Below, piece by piece: positions 1-6,877 of a DNA stretch of 21,318 bases. Positions within the stretch are counted from its first letter, which is position 1. Each line of letters starts with the position of its first letter. The notes beneath the pieces were generated by a model. It was given only the letters and a program-made list of their open reading frames with translations, was not told the DNA's origin and did no database searches. Both the position numbers and the translations under genes were made by a program. Where the stretch lies: the NCBI GenBank assembly GCA_964370185.1, contig CAYJIJ010000041.1, positions 1-21,318 of the forward strand, written 5' to 3'. The DNA is from CAYJEQ01 sp964370185. Its GTDB lineage: Bacteria; Bacillota; Clostridia; Oscillospirales; Ruminococcaceae.

Positions 1-131
1 TAAAAAGTGGAGTTTTACTCGATTTTTTTCAAAAAATCGTGGGGTATGGGGTGAAACCCCATAAATATAATGGCGAAGCAATGAAAAAGAATGTAGCAAT
101 TTTTACAGAGCAAAAGAGCGGAGATTTTTTT

Positions 132-200
132 AAGTGAAAAGTGAATAATGAATAGTGAAAAGTTATGGAATTTCGCCAAAGGCGAAACCAATTAAAATTG
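132..200 (+). repeat. Dispersed repeat, copy 1 (AGTGAAAAGTGAAT type)
   Basis: A run of AGTGAA/ATAGTGAAAAGT words is followed by the hairpin TTTCGCCaaaGGCGAAA (171-187) and then ATTAAAATTG. The same order of parts recurs at 11851-11925, where the hairpin loop is tct instead of aaa. A short related scrap (AAAAGTAAAAAGTGAATGATG) lies at about 6117-6137. It is an intergenic, non-coding repeat family. Confidence 0.7.
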
Positions 201-289
201 TAGGGGCATATCCCCCTGTGCCCGAGGATGACGAAAAAGCATAAAACACCTGCACACAAGCGGTCACGGAAATCCGTGACCCTACAAAT
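197..289. repeat. Small inverted-repeat element
   Basis: The left end ATTGTAGGG (197-205) is matched in inverted orientation by CCCTACAAAT (280-289). The interior has two further hairpins, GGGGCATA/TGTGCCC and GGTCACGGaaatCCGTGACC (262-281). A length of about 93 bp, matched ends and no coding potential fit a MITE-like intergenic repeat. The interior of the element at 17243-17370 carries a similar TGTAGGGG...TTACAAA arrangement. Confidence 0.5.
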
Positions 290-359
290 GCCACCGCAGA
301 CAAATGCGTGTTTGTCTTCGTCGTCTGCCTTATCTTATGCCAAAACTCAACAGCTAATG

Positions 360-480
360 GTCGTAGATTTTTTACAATGCAAATGGGTGCTATGGCAAGG
401 AAAAGCCTTGCAGTAATGCTCACCGCCTTACAAAAGGATTTGACACAGCAAGAGTGCCCATTTGCATTGTAAAAAACGAC
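360..480. repeat. Perfect 20-bp inverted repeat with 69-bp interior
   Basis: TTTTTTACAATGCAAATGGG (368-387) is matched exactly by its reverse complement at 457-476. After a 4-nt bulge on the left side the pairing continues with GTCG (360-363) against CGAC (477-480). The interior contains a second hairpin, GCAAGGaaaagCCTTGC (395-411), and a TTGACA word at 439-444. A 31-codon frame from the ATG at 377 runs through it but has no ribosome site. It could be a MITE, an invertible segment or a structured RNA; the sequence does not decide. Confidence 0.65.
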
Positions 481-633
481 TTGTATTTGCTATATCCACC
501 CCTTGCCAAAGAACGATTAGGGAGAACTCTCGAATGTTCTCCCTAAGACCCTCTTCATTCGATTCAAGGGGTCAGTGACCCCTTGAAAATCCCTACTATT
601 CGTGGGTGCTCCATCTTTCAGCCACTAATGCTC

Positions 634-655
634 CCGCCTTTTAAAAGGCGGTTTT
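634..655 (+). terminator. Intrinsic terminator-like hairpin
   Basis: The 18-nt perfect palindrome CCGCCTTTTAAAAGGCGG (634-651) is followed directly by TTTT. It separates the repeat region on the left from the membrane protein gene at 731. Confidence 0.6.
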
Positions 656-730
656 GTGCTCCCATTGCTTTATTTCAGATTTGCGGTTATTTTTATCCTA
701 CGGATTATTTATATAATAAGGAGGTATATT

Positions 731-1174
731 ATGAGAGAAAAAGAAACTTTTAGTTACTGGAAAAAGCCACAGCATAAATGGTTGGTGCTATTCGGTGTTG
801 TTATGCTTTTTATCTCCCTATGGTTTAGGGTTCAGGATTTTATTGCTATCAGTAGTTTTGAGATACGCACAAAGATATTTAGTCAGTCTGGATGGGAAAG
901 CTATCTATTACAGCAATATTTTCAGTTTGCTATTAGTGGCGTTATGATTAGTTTGTTTTTGGGCGGCTATATCATTGGCTGTTTTGCTAAGAGTTCTAAA
1001 TCTGCACGAAGAAGCGAGGGTATCTTGATGATTACACTTGCTATTTTGTGGTGCATTACAGGGCTCTCAATAGGCATATCAAACGATACTACCGCCTTAG
1101 CAATATGGATAATACTTCTAATCGCTACATTAGCTGGCGGTATTTATTCACTTTGCAAGAGCCGAAAATTATAA
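731..1174 (+). CDS. Small four-helix membrane protein, unknown function
   Basis: The protein is 147 residues long. The start ATG is chosen because AAGGAGG (719-725) sits at good spacing; an upstream in-frame start at 656 lies next to the terminator and has no ribosome site. After a short polar N-terminus (MREKETFSYWKKPQHK) there are four hydrophobic segments, roughly residues 18-38, 60-85, 98-118 and 122-142, with basic loops (KSSKSARR) after the second, so it is an integral inner-membrane protein. I do not recognise the family. Terminators before and after it suggest a single-gene transcript. Its leader (about 694-718) resembles the hairpin repeat found at 11952-12190, so the region just ahead of its ribosome site may be repeat-derived. 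Confidence 0.8.
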   Translation: MREKETFSYWKKPQHKWLVLFGVVMLFISLWFRVQDFIAISSFEIRTKIFSQSGWESYLLQQYFQFAISGVMISLFLGGYIIGCFAKSSKSARRSEGILMITLAILWCITGLSIGISNDTTALAIWIILLIATLAGGIYSLCKSRKL

Positions 1175-1187
1175 TCGCACCCGAGAT

Positions 1188-1233
1188 AAACCCCCATCCT
1201 ATACTTAAATTAAGTGTAAGATGGGGGTTTTAT
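1188..1233 (+). terminator. Intrinsic terminator after the membrane protein gene
   Basis: A 21-bp arm starting AAACCCCCATC (1188) pairs with its partner ending GATGGGGGTTT (1230), with only two G-T type mismatches, followed by TAT. It lies 14 nt past the stop codon of the gene ending at 1174. Confidence 0.85.
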
Positions 1234-1260
1234 GGTTTGTGGTAGATATCGGGATTATTG

Positions 1261-1458
1261 CTAACTATTTTTAGTTTTGCTCTCTATAATGTCTATTACA
1301 GTTTCTTCGCTGTTCATAAACATCTCCTCGGTCACCTATCCAGCCTGCTTCATCTTTTCGGTAATTGTAGCAAGCGCAGTCGTAGTTGCATCAAGCACTT
1401 CAAGAGTCGTTGCCATTCTACCTGCTAAATAGTAGTACATAGCTTTATAATCCGTCAT
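1261..1458 (-). pseudogene. Small MTDYK-type protein, split by an in-frame amber codon
   Basis: From the ATG at 1458 the frame reads MTDYKAMYYYLAGRM... for 40 codons, to a TAG at 1336-1338. The same frame then stays open for 24 more codons (VTEEMFMNSEETV...TKNS) to a second TAG at 1261. The second part is acidic and looks like the natural tail, and by recollection homologues of this small clostridial protein run on through such a tail. The TAG would then be a C-to-T change of a Gln codon. An alternative is that the short 40-residue product is real. A second small product could also restart at the ATG at 1317, which has GAGGAG ahead of it. The ribosome site of the first frame (GGAG, 8 nt upstream) lies in the structured repeat at 1459-1550. 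Function unknown; the central part is probably helical. Confidence 0.55.
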
Positions 1459-1550
1459 AATAATGCTCCATTCCACCGCTTCGCACGGCAAAAATTCTAT
1501 GAAATATTTTGCTCCCACCATGCGAAGTGAAAGGAATGATGAGAGCATTA
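1459..1550 (-). repeat. Structured repeat, copy A, carrying a ribosome site
   Basis: Outer arms AATAATGCTC (1459-1468) and GAGCATTATT (about 1543-1552) pair, and an inner arm CGCTTCGCA pairs with TGCGAAGTG. The minus-strand end reads GGAATGGAGCATTATT directly ahead of the ATG at 1458, so the repeat supplies the GGAG ribosome site. Copy B at 6714-6808 has the same layout, with a different but still self-complementary inner stem. Confidence 0.7.
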
Positions 1551-1551
1551 T

Positions 1552-1587
1552 TTAGTTTAGATTGTTATAGTTTGAAACTTGTTTCAA
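1552..1587 (-). CDS. Possible 11-codon mini reading frame in a perfect hairpin
   Basis: A consensus AGGAGG (minus strand, 1595-1600) lies 7 nt ahead of TTG AAA CAA GTT..., giving the peptide MKQVSNYNNLN and a TAA at 1552-1554. The frame lies largely within a perfect stem-loop with 14-bp arms (1565-1594, arm TTATAGTTTGAAAC). Past the TAA the same frame stays open through the structured repeat into the MTDYK protein. It may be a leader peptide or a scar of a once longer gene. The strong ribosome site is the main evidence. Confidence 0.3.
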   Translation of the reverse strand: MKQVSNYNNLN

Positions 1588-1641
1588 ACTATAACCTCCT
1601 GAATTTTGATGTTGTTTTAAATTTTGCCCTCTATAAGACAT

Positions 1642-3876
1642 CTAAAATGTAAGCTGTTCCCCTAAATCTTCCTCTTTGGGGAAAGCTCCCACCGCTGGGA
1701 TGCTCTTCACCCTAAATCTATGCTCATTGCCAAGCATTCCACTCTCATATGCTTTTACAGAGTCGAGATGGGTGTTCTTTTTAAGTGTCATCACTGCCAC
1801 GCCCTGTGAGTTTTTAGTGGTTTTTGGTGCAATGAGTGAGGTGTGCATTATGAGTGAGCGCATATTATTTGCCATCATCAATATTTCGATGTCCTCAGTG
1901 AGTTGCATTATGGTGTGCAGTGGGGCTTTATCACTGTATGCGGCAAGTAGCTTTTTGCGCTTTGTCTTTGTTTCGTAGATGGACATTTCTATCTTTGCCG
2001 CCTTGCCATTTTCAAACACAAAGAGCATATACCCCTTATAATCATCGGTGACAGCCATATAGATGGGGTATTCTCCCTCGTCCATGCCGAGTTTTGCAGG
2101 GATGTAATCGCCCATCACACTCGCCTTGGTGTCCTCAAAATCGTAGGCTCTGGATTTATATACCTGCATCATATTTGTGAAGAAGAGAAGCTTGGAGCTG
2201 TTTTTAGCTTCAATATGTCCCTGTATTTCGTCGCCGTCCTTAAGCTTCTGCTCGCCACTCATTCTAAGTGAGAGCGGTGTTATCTTTTTAAAATAACCCT
2301 CTTTTGTGAAGAAAAGATTTACCGCATATTCGGGCACTTCCTCTTCCTCGAAGGCATCTTCTTCGTCCGAGGAATAGATGAGCATTGTCTTTCTCTGCTT
2401 GGAGTATTTTTTAATTACATCCTTTAACTCATCGGTGATAATGGATTTTATCCTATTTTCTTTTGAGAGAATATCTTCCATGTCCGCAATGCTTTTGGCA
2501 AGCTCGTCTATCTCGGCGGTGCGCTTGAGTATATACTCACGGTTGAGGTGGCGTAGCCTTATCTCGGCAACATACTCCGCCTGTATTTCGTCTATGCCAA
2601 AACCAATCATAAGGTTTGGCACAACTTCTTTTTCCTCTTCTGTTTCCCTAACAATTTTAACAGCTTTATCAATGTCTAAAAGAATTTTTGCAAGCCCTTT
2701 TAAGAGATGCAGTTTCTCTTTTTTCTTGGTTAAATCAAAATAAACCCTGCGGCGCACAGATTCTTTCCTAAAGGCAATCCACTCATTTAAAAGCTCTTTT
2801 ACCCCGAGTACCCTCGGATAGCCACCTATGAGCAGATTGAAATTGCAGGAGAAGCTGTCCTCTAAAGCGGAGAGCTTATATAGCTTTGCCATCAGTCTGT
2901 CGGGGTCGGTGCCCCTTTTAAGGTCGATGGCGATTTTAAGGCCCTTTAAATCGGTTTCGTCCCTAATATCGGAAATTTCCTTTATCTTGCCAGCCTTTGC
3001 ATTTTCAATAATCTTATCAATTATTACCTCAACGGTGGCTGTGGGTGGGATTTCGGTTACCTCAATGCAGTTGTTTTCCTTATCATAATTATATCTTGAG
3101 CGCACTTTAAAGCTACCCCTGCCGCTCTCGTAAATGCTCTTCATAACCTCGGCATCATAAACAAGGTAGCCGCCCGTTGGAAAATCGGGTGCTTTAAGTG
3201 TTGTGAGCACATCGTGGGAGGGGTTTTTCATAAGCTCGATGGTGGTAGCGCAAACTTCCTCTAAATTAAAGGGGCAGATAGAGCTTGCCATGCCCACAGC
3301 AATCCCCATATTGGAGTTTACAAGCACCGAGGGGAAGCTCACTGGGAGGAGTGTTGGCTCTTTCATTGTATTATCATAGTTATCCACGAAATCAACAGTG
3401 TCCCTATCAATATCGGCAAATAGCTCACGGCAGATATTATCAAGCTTTACTTCGGTGTATCTTGCAGCGGCGTATGCCATATCACGGGAATAGCTTTTAC
3501 CGAAATTTCCCTTTGAGTCTATATATGGGTGTAGCAGTGCTTCATTTCCCCTTGCAAGGCGGACAAGTGTTTCATAAATAGCTTGGTCGCCATGGGGGTT
3601 TAACTTCATTGTCTGCCCCACCACATTTGAGGATTTTGTTTTATTGCCTGAGAGTAGTCCCATCTTGTACATGGTGTATAAAATTTTCCTGTGCGAGGGC
3701 TTAAAGCCGTCTATCTCGGGGATTGCACGGGAAACAATAACGCTCATTGCATAGGGCATGTAGTTTTTTTCAAGGGTGGCGGTTATTGGCTCTTCTATCA
3801 CCACGCCTGCGTTTTCTATATATGCCGAGCTGTCCGCAGTCTTTTTGCCCTCGGCATTTTTCTTTTTCGGTGGCAT
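1642..3876 (-). CDS. parC: DNA topoisomerase IV, subunit A (GyrA/ParC family)
   Basis: This is the DNA breakage-reunion subunit of a type IIA topoisomerase, which decatenates or relaxes DNA together with the B subunit encoded just upstream. The protein has 744 residues. Visible features are KPSHRKILY (59-67), the PHGDQAIYE quinolone-region motif (94-102), and the active-site Tyr140 in AARYTEVKL. A tower/coiled-coil part follows to about residue 480, then a shortened beta-pinwheel C-terminal domain. No GyrA box (QRRGGKG) is visible, which favours a topo IV-like enzyme over gyrase. The position of Ser83 of E. coli GyrA is Gln98, and that of Asp87 is Glu102. The start has AAAGGAGG 6 nt upstream. 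The first codons and the ribosome site are duplicated across the assembly gap, so an identical start also appears at 4031. With the gap closed, the spacing to the B-subunit gene is 81 nt. Confidence 0.93.
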   Translation of the reverse strand: MPPKKKNAEGKKTADSSAYIENAGVVIEEPITATLEKNYMPYAMSVIVSRAIPEIDGFKPSHRKILYTMYKMGLLSGNKTKSSNVVGQTMKLNPHGDQAIYETLVRLARGNEALLHPYIDSKGNFGKSYSRDMAYAAARYTEVKLDNICRELFADIDRDTVDFVDNYDNTMKEPTLLPVSFPSVLVNSNMGIAVGMASSICPFNLEEVCATTIELMKNPSHDVLTTLKAPDFPTGGYLVYDAEVMKSIYESGRGSFKVRSRYNYDKENNCIEVTEIPPTATVEVIIDKIIENAKAGKIKEISDIRDETDLKGLKIAIDLKRGTDPDRLMAKLYKLSALEDSFSCNFNLLIGGYPRVLGVKELLNEWIAFRKESVRRRVYFDLTKKKEKLHLLKGLAKILLDIDKAVKIVRETEEEKEVVPNLMIGFGIDEIQAEYVAEIRLRHLNREYILKRTAEIDELAKSIADMEDILSKENRIKSIITDELKDVIKKYSKQRKTMLIYSSDEEDAFEEEEVPEYAVNLFFTKEGYFKKITPLSLRMSGEQKLKDGDEIQGHIEAKNSSKLLFFTNMMQVYKSRAYDFEDTKASVMGDYIPAKLGMDEGEYPIYMAVTDDYKGYMLFVFENGKAAKIEMSIYETKTKRKKLLAAYSDKAPLHTIMQLTEDIEILMMANNMRSLIMHTSLIAPKTTKNSQGVAVMTLKKNTHLDSVKAYESGMLGNEHRFRVKSIPAVGAFPKEEDLGEQLTF

Positions 3877-4048
3877 AATCCACCTCCTTTATTNNNNNNN
3901 NNNNNNNNNNNNNNNNNNNNNNNNNNNNNNNNNNNNNNNNNNNNNNNNNNNNNNNNNNNNNNNNNNNNNNNNNNNNNNNNNNNNNNNNNNNNNGTCTTTT
4001 TGCCCTCGGCATTTTTCTTTTTCGGTGGCATAATCCACCTCCTTTATT
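3839..4048. other. Assembly gap with duplicated 55-bp contig ends
   Basis: 3894-3993 is exactly 100 N. The 55 bp before it (3839-3893) and the 55 bp after it (3994-4048) are identical. They cover the first codons, ribosome site and leader of the topo IV A gene. This is the signature of two contigs that overlap by one k-mer and were joined with a fixed-size gap. The true sequence is probably 155 bp shorter. Confidence 0.93.
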
Positions 4049-4112
4049 GTGTTTAATTATAAATTCGCAAAACTTTGCTTTACCATTGCCCAGTATGTTG
4101 GGGATAATCTTT

Positions 4113-6101
4113 TTAGGAAACATCCACCTGTTCGAGATAGAGATGCCCATTTTCCGCTATAAATTCTTTTCTGCCCGCCAAATTATCGCCCAAAAGCAGT
4201 TCAAACATATTGGAGGTCTTAGCGGCAGTGGTGGGGGAAACCTTTATCAGACGGCGTGTTTTAGGATTCATGGTGGTTAGCCACATCATGTCGGGCTCAT
4301 TCTGTCCAAGACCTTTTGAGCGCTGTACATCGAATTTTTTATCCCCGATAAGGGTGATAATTCTCTGCTTTTCCTGCTCTGTGTAGGCAAAATAGGTTTT
4401 GCCATCGGAATTTATCTCAAATAGTGGTGACTCCGCTATATAGACATAACCCTCCTCAATGAGTGTGGGCACTAAGCGGTAAAGCATGGTGAGAATTAGC
4501 GTGCGTATCTGAAATCCATCCACATCGGCATCGGTACAGATAACAACTTTATTCCATCTAAGACCGTTCATGTCGAATGTTGCAAGCTCTTTATTAGCCT
4601 TGGATTTCACCTCAACCCCACAGCCGAGCACTTTAATTATATCGGTGATGATGTCGTTTTTAAAGATTTTGTCGTAATCAGCCTTTAGGCAGTTTAAGAT
4701 TTTACCTCTAACAGGTATTATCGCCTGAAACTCCGCATCCCTGCCAAGCTTACAAGAGCCGAGAGCTGAATCACCTTCCACGATGTAAATTTCTCTTACA
4801 TCGGTGTTTTTACTGCGGCAGTCAACGAATTTTTGCACCCTGTTTGTCATGTCCAAATTGCCTGCGAGCTTCTTTTTAAGAGTCTGCCTTGTCTTTTCGG
4901 CATTTTCCCTACTGCGCTTATTTATAAGCACCTGATCGGCGATTTTATTTGCTTCTTCGGGGTTTTCTATAAAGAAAACTTCCAAATTATGCTTTAAAAA
5001 GTCGGTCATTGCGTCGTAGATGAATTTATTTGTAATTGCTTTTTTAGTCTGGTTTTCGTAGGAAGTTTGGGTGGAGAATGAGGAGGAAATAAGCACTAAG
5101 CAGTCGTCCACATCCTGATATGTTATCTTGCTTTCGCTCTTTAGGTATTTGCCATTTTGCTTTAAAAAGCTGTCTATCTGGCTTACAAAAGCCTGACGCA
5201 CCGCCTTTTCGGGGGAGCCGCCATGCTCTAAGAAGCTTGAGTTGTGGTAGTACTGGGTGCCGTTTGTCTTATTTGAAAAGCAAAGAGCCACCGAGAGTTT
5301 TACCTTGTATTCGGGCTTGTCCTCCCTGTCTTTACCACGGCGCTCGCTCTGCCAAAACTGTGGAGTGGAAATAGTTTCCTCCCCTGCAAGCTCGCCTAAA
5401 TAATCCACTATTCCATTTTCATAGAGGAAAACTTTTTCTTTCATGCCCTCTTTGTCCTCAATTTTGAGCACAAAAGTAATCCCCTTATTTACTACCGCCT
5501 GCCTTTTTATTACGCTCTGTAAATATTCGGGGCTAATATTAATATCTGTAAAAACATCGAGGTCTGGAAGCCACTTGATTTTAGAGCCTGTCTGCTTTCT
5601 TTTGGTGTCCTCTTTAGTAAGCCCACCTACATTTTCACCACGCTCGAAGTGGAGGGTGTGTTTTTTAGCGTCCCTGTATATCTCAACATCCATATATCTT
5701 GAAGAATACTGTGTTGCACAAAGCCCCAAGCCGTTTAGACCGAGGGAGAATTCGTAGTTTTCGCCGTCGTTATTTTGGTATTTACCGCCTGCATAGAGCT
5801 CGCAAAAAACAAGCTCCCAGTTAAAGCGTTCTTCACCTTTATTGTAATCAACAGGAATACCCCTGCCGAAATCCTCTATTTCAATAGAATTGTCCTTGTA
5901 TTTAGTGATGATAATCCTATCACCATAGCCCTCCCTCGCCTCGTCTATCGAGTTTGAGAGTATTTCAAACACCGAATGCTGACAGCCCTCAATGCCATCC
6001 GACCCAAAGATTACCGCAGGGCGTTTTCGCACTCTGTCGGCTCCCTTTAGGGAAGATATACTGTCGTTACCATATTCGGTGGGTTTATTTGTCTTTGCCA
6101 T
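4113..6101 (-). CDS. parE: DNA topoisomerase IV, subunit B (GyrB/ParE family)
   Basis: This is the ATPase and TOPRIM subunit that drives strand passage with the A subunit encoded downstream. The protein has 662 residues. The GHKL ATPase has Glu46 and Asn50 in EILSNSIDEA, Asp77 in EDFGRGIPV, and the glycine loop GLNGLGLCA (121-129). The transducer lysine is Lys353 in QTKKAITN. The TOPRIM domain has EGDSALGS (442-449) and the metal site DADVD (524-528), followed by SKGLGQNEPD (595-604). Several motifs are divergent: NGLG for HGVG, SALGS for SAGGS, and a Phe where His follows DADVDG. This fits the second, non-gyrase type II enzyme of clostridia. AGGGGAA lies 6 nt before the ATG. No separate promoter is obvious in the 111 nt upstream, so read-through from the rsmD promoter is possible. 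Confidence 0.93.
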   Translation of the reverse strand: MAKTNKPTEYGNDSISSLKGADRVRKRPAVIFGSDGIEGCQHSVFEILSNSIDEAREGYGDRIIITKYKDNSIEIEDFGRGIPVDYNKGEERFNWELVFCELYAGGKYQNNDGENYEFSLGLNGLGLCATQYSSRYMDVEIYRDAKKHTLHFERGENVGGLTKEDTKRKQTGSKIKWLPDLDVFTDINISPEYLQSVIKRQAVVNKGITFVLKIEDKEGMKEKVFLYENGIVDYLGELAGEETISTPQFWQSERRGKDREDKPEYKVKLSVALCFSNKTNGTQYYHNSSFLEHGGSPEKAVRQAFVSQIDSFLKQNGKYLKSESKITYQDVDDCLVLISSSFSTQTSYENQTKKAITNKFIYDAMTDFLKHNLEVFFIENPEEANKIADQVLINKRSRENAEKTRQTLKKKLAGNLDMTNRVQKFVDCRSKNTDVREIYIVEGDSALGSCKLGRDAEFQAIIPVRGKILNCLKADYDKIFKNDIITDIIKVLGCGVEVKSKANKELATFDMNGLRWNKVVICTDADVDGFQIRTLILTMLYRLVPTLIEEGYVYIAESPLFEINSDGKTYFAYTEQEKQRIITLIGDKKFDVQRSKGLGQNEPDMMWLTTMNPKTRRLIKVSPTTAAKTSNMFELLLGDNLAGRKEFIAENGHLYLEQVDVS

Positions 6102-6212
6102 AAATGTTCCCCTAACTTAAAAGTAAAAAGTGAATGATGCTTTAAGGTTCAAAGGCCAAAGCCCATTGAAAGCGTGGTAAAAATCCTTTAGTAGATAAGA
6201 ATTTTCACTTCG

Positions 6213-6713
6213 CTATTTTTCTTCAGTATTTTCACTTGGTTTTATATTTCCCATTACCTGCTGATTATATGTGCTTTTTAGAAGTTGCCTTGTCGCTTTT
6301 ATTTCACCGAGTGATTTTATCAGCGTTTCTTCGGTGTGCCTTAGCATTTGATCGGAAAAATCCTGCGTGGCACTTCTAATGGATTTAGCCTTTGTGGCGG
6401 CACTCGATACCATGTCGTTAGCCTGATTTTGCGCTTCCTTTACCACATCTTCCTTTGAAATGAGTGCGCGCGCCCTGTCTTCGGCTTTTTTAATGATGGC
6501 GTCGGCTTCCTTTTGCGCATTGTAGATTATCTCCTCTTGATTTGCCACTATCGCCTTGGCATTTTTAAGCTGTGCAGGGAGATTTAATCTTATATCGTCG
6601 ATTATTTCACGCAGTTTATCTATGTCAACTGCGCTCTTGCCCCCTGGAAAGGGCAGTGACCATGAGCGGTCAAGCATATCATCCATCATGTCGAGTAGTT
6701 CTTCAATTTTCAT
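6213..6713 (-). CDS. Coiled-coil ATP-synthase-B-like / DivIVA-like protein
   Basis: The protein has 166 residues and is highly charged, with Ala/Lys/Glu/Gln heptad-like patterns from about residue 45 to 145 (for example NAQKEADAIIKKAEDRAR). It therefore forms a long coiled coil. There is no signal peptide or membrane helix, unlike the true F0 b subunit. The N-terminus MKIEELLDMMDDMLDRSW is acidic and helical, followed by a PFPGGKSAVD linker. Clostridia commonly carry such a protein next to coaD and rsmD, usually labelled ATPase or DivIVA-like; its function is not established. The ribosome site (GGAG in GGAATGGAGTATTTTT) lies at the edge of the structured repeat immediately upstream. The topo IV genes follow 111 nt downstream on the same strand. 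Confidence 0.75.
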   Translation of the reverse strand: MKIEELLDMMDDMLDRSWSLPFPGGKSAVDIDKLREIIDDIRLNLPAQLKNAKAIVANQEEIIYNAQKEADAIIKKAEDRARALISKEDVVKEAQNQANDMVSSAATKAKSIRSATQDFSDQMLRHTEETLIKSLGEIKATRQLLKSTYNQQVMGNIKPSENTEEK

Positions 6714-6808
6714 AAAAATACTCCATTCCGCCGCTCAGCCTCGGCACAAGATAATAATGAAATTTTGCTCCTATTATGCTGAGTGCTAAAATAATAAGAG
6801 CGCAACGC
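6714..6808 (-). repeat. Structured repeat, copy B, carrying a ribosome site
   Basis: It is homologous to copy A at 1459-1550: CTCCATTCCgCCGCT, then GAAAT-TTTGCTCC, then an inverted arm and an AGAGC end. The inner stem is CGCTCAGC against GCTGAGTG, where copy A has CGCTTCGCA against TGCGAAGTG. Both arms have therefore changed together. The minus-strand end GGAATGGAGTATTTTT directly precedes the ATG at 6713. Confidence 0.7.
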
Positions 6809-6877
6809 TTTGAAAAAATCACCCAAGCGAGGCATATCTGCTTTTGTAAATCGCTTTTTATCGGCTATCTATAAAGA

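Larger units (their letters stand above)
1..633. other. Gene-poor leader region made of repeats and hairpins
   Basis: I find no convincing gene here. Reading frames of 60-86 codons exist but have no good ribosome site and lie across inverted repeats. The stretch holds several stem-loops: 20-39, about 47-63, the 132-200 repeat, the 197-289 inverted-repeat element, the 360-480 inverted repeat, and strong hairpins at 517-546 (11-bp arms) and 564-586 (10-bp arms). It looks like layered remnants of small repeats or the decayed end of a mobile element. The second reading is inference only, because no integrase, transposase or relaxase is visible. Confidence 0.6.

Noticed and set aside
163..423. 86-codon minus-strand frame and 62-codon plus-strand frame (228-416) in the left region
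   Set aside because: Neither has a ribosome site, both cross inverted repeats, and the translations show no family resemblance I can name.
1336..1458. Reassignment of TAG as a sense codon in this organism
   Set aside because: rsmD ends in TAG immediately before the coaD start, and the extended small protein itself ends in TAG, so TAG works as a stop here.
1565..1594. Terminator of the topo IV A gene
   Set aside because: The stem is perfect but has no T-run after it on the minus strand, and it overlaps a ribosome-site-led mini frame.
3691..4150. Reading frames running through the Ns, including a second short copy of the topo IV A N-terminus at 3816-4031
   Set aside because: They exist only because of the gap and the duplicated 55-bp contig ends.
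5120..5374. 84-codon plus-strand frame inside the topo IV B gene
   Set aside because: It is antisense to well-conserved coding sequence, has no ribosome site and a low-complexity composition; it is a shadow frame.
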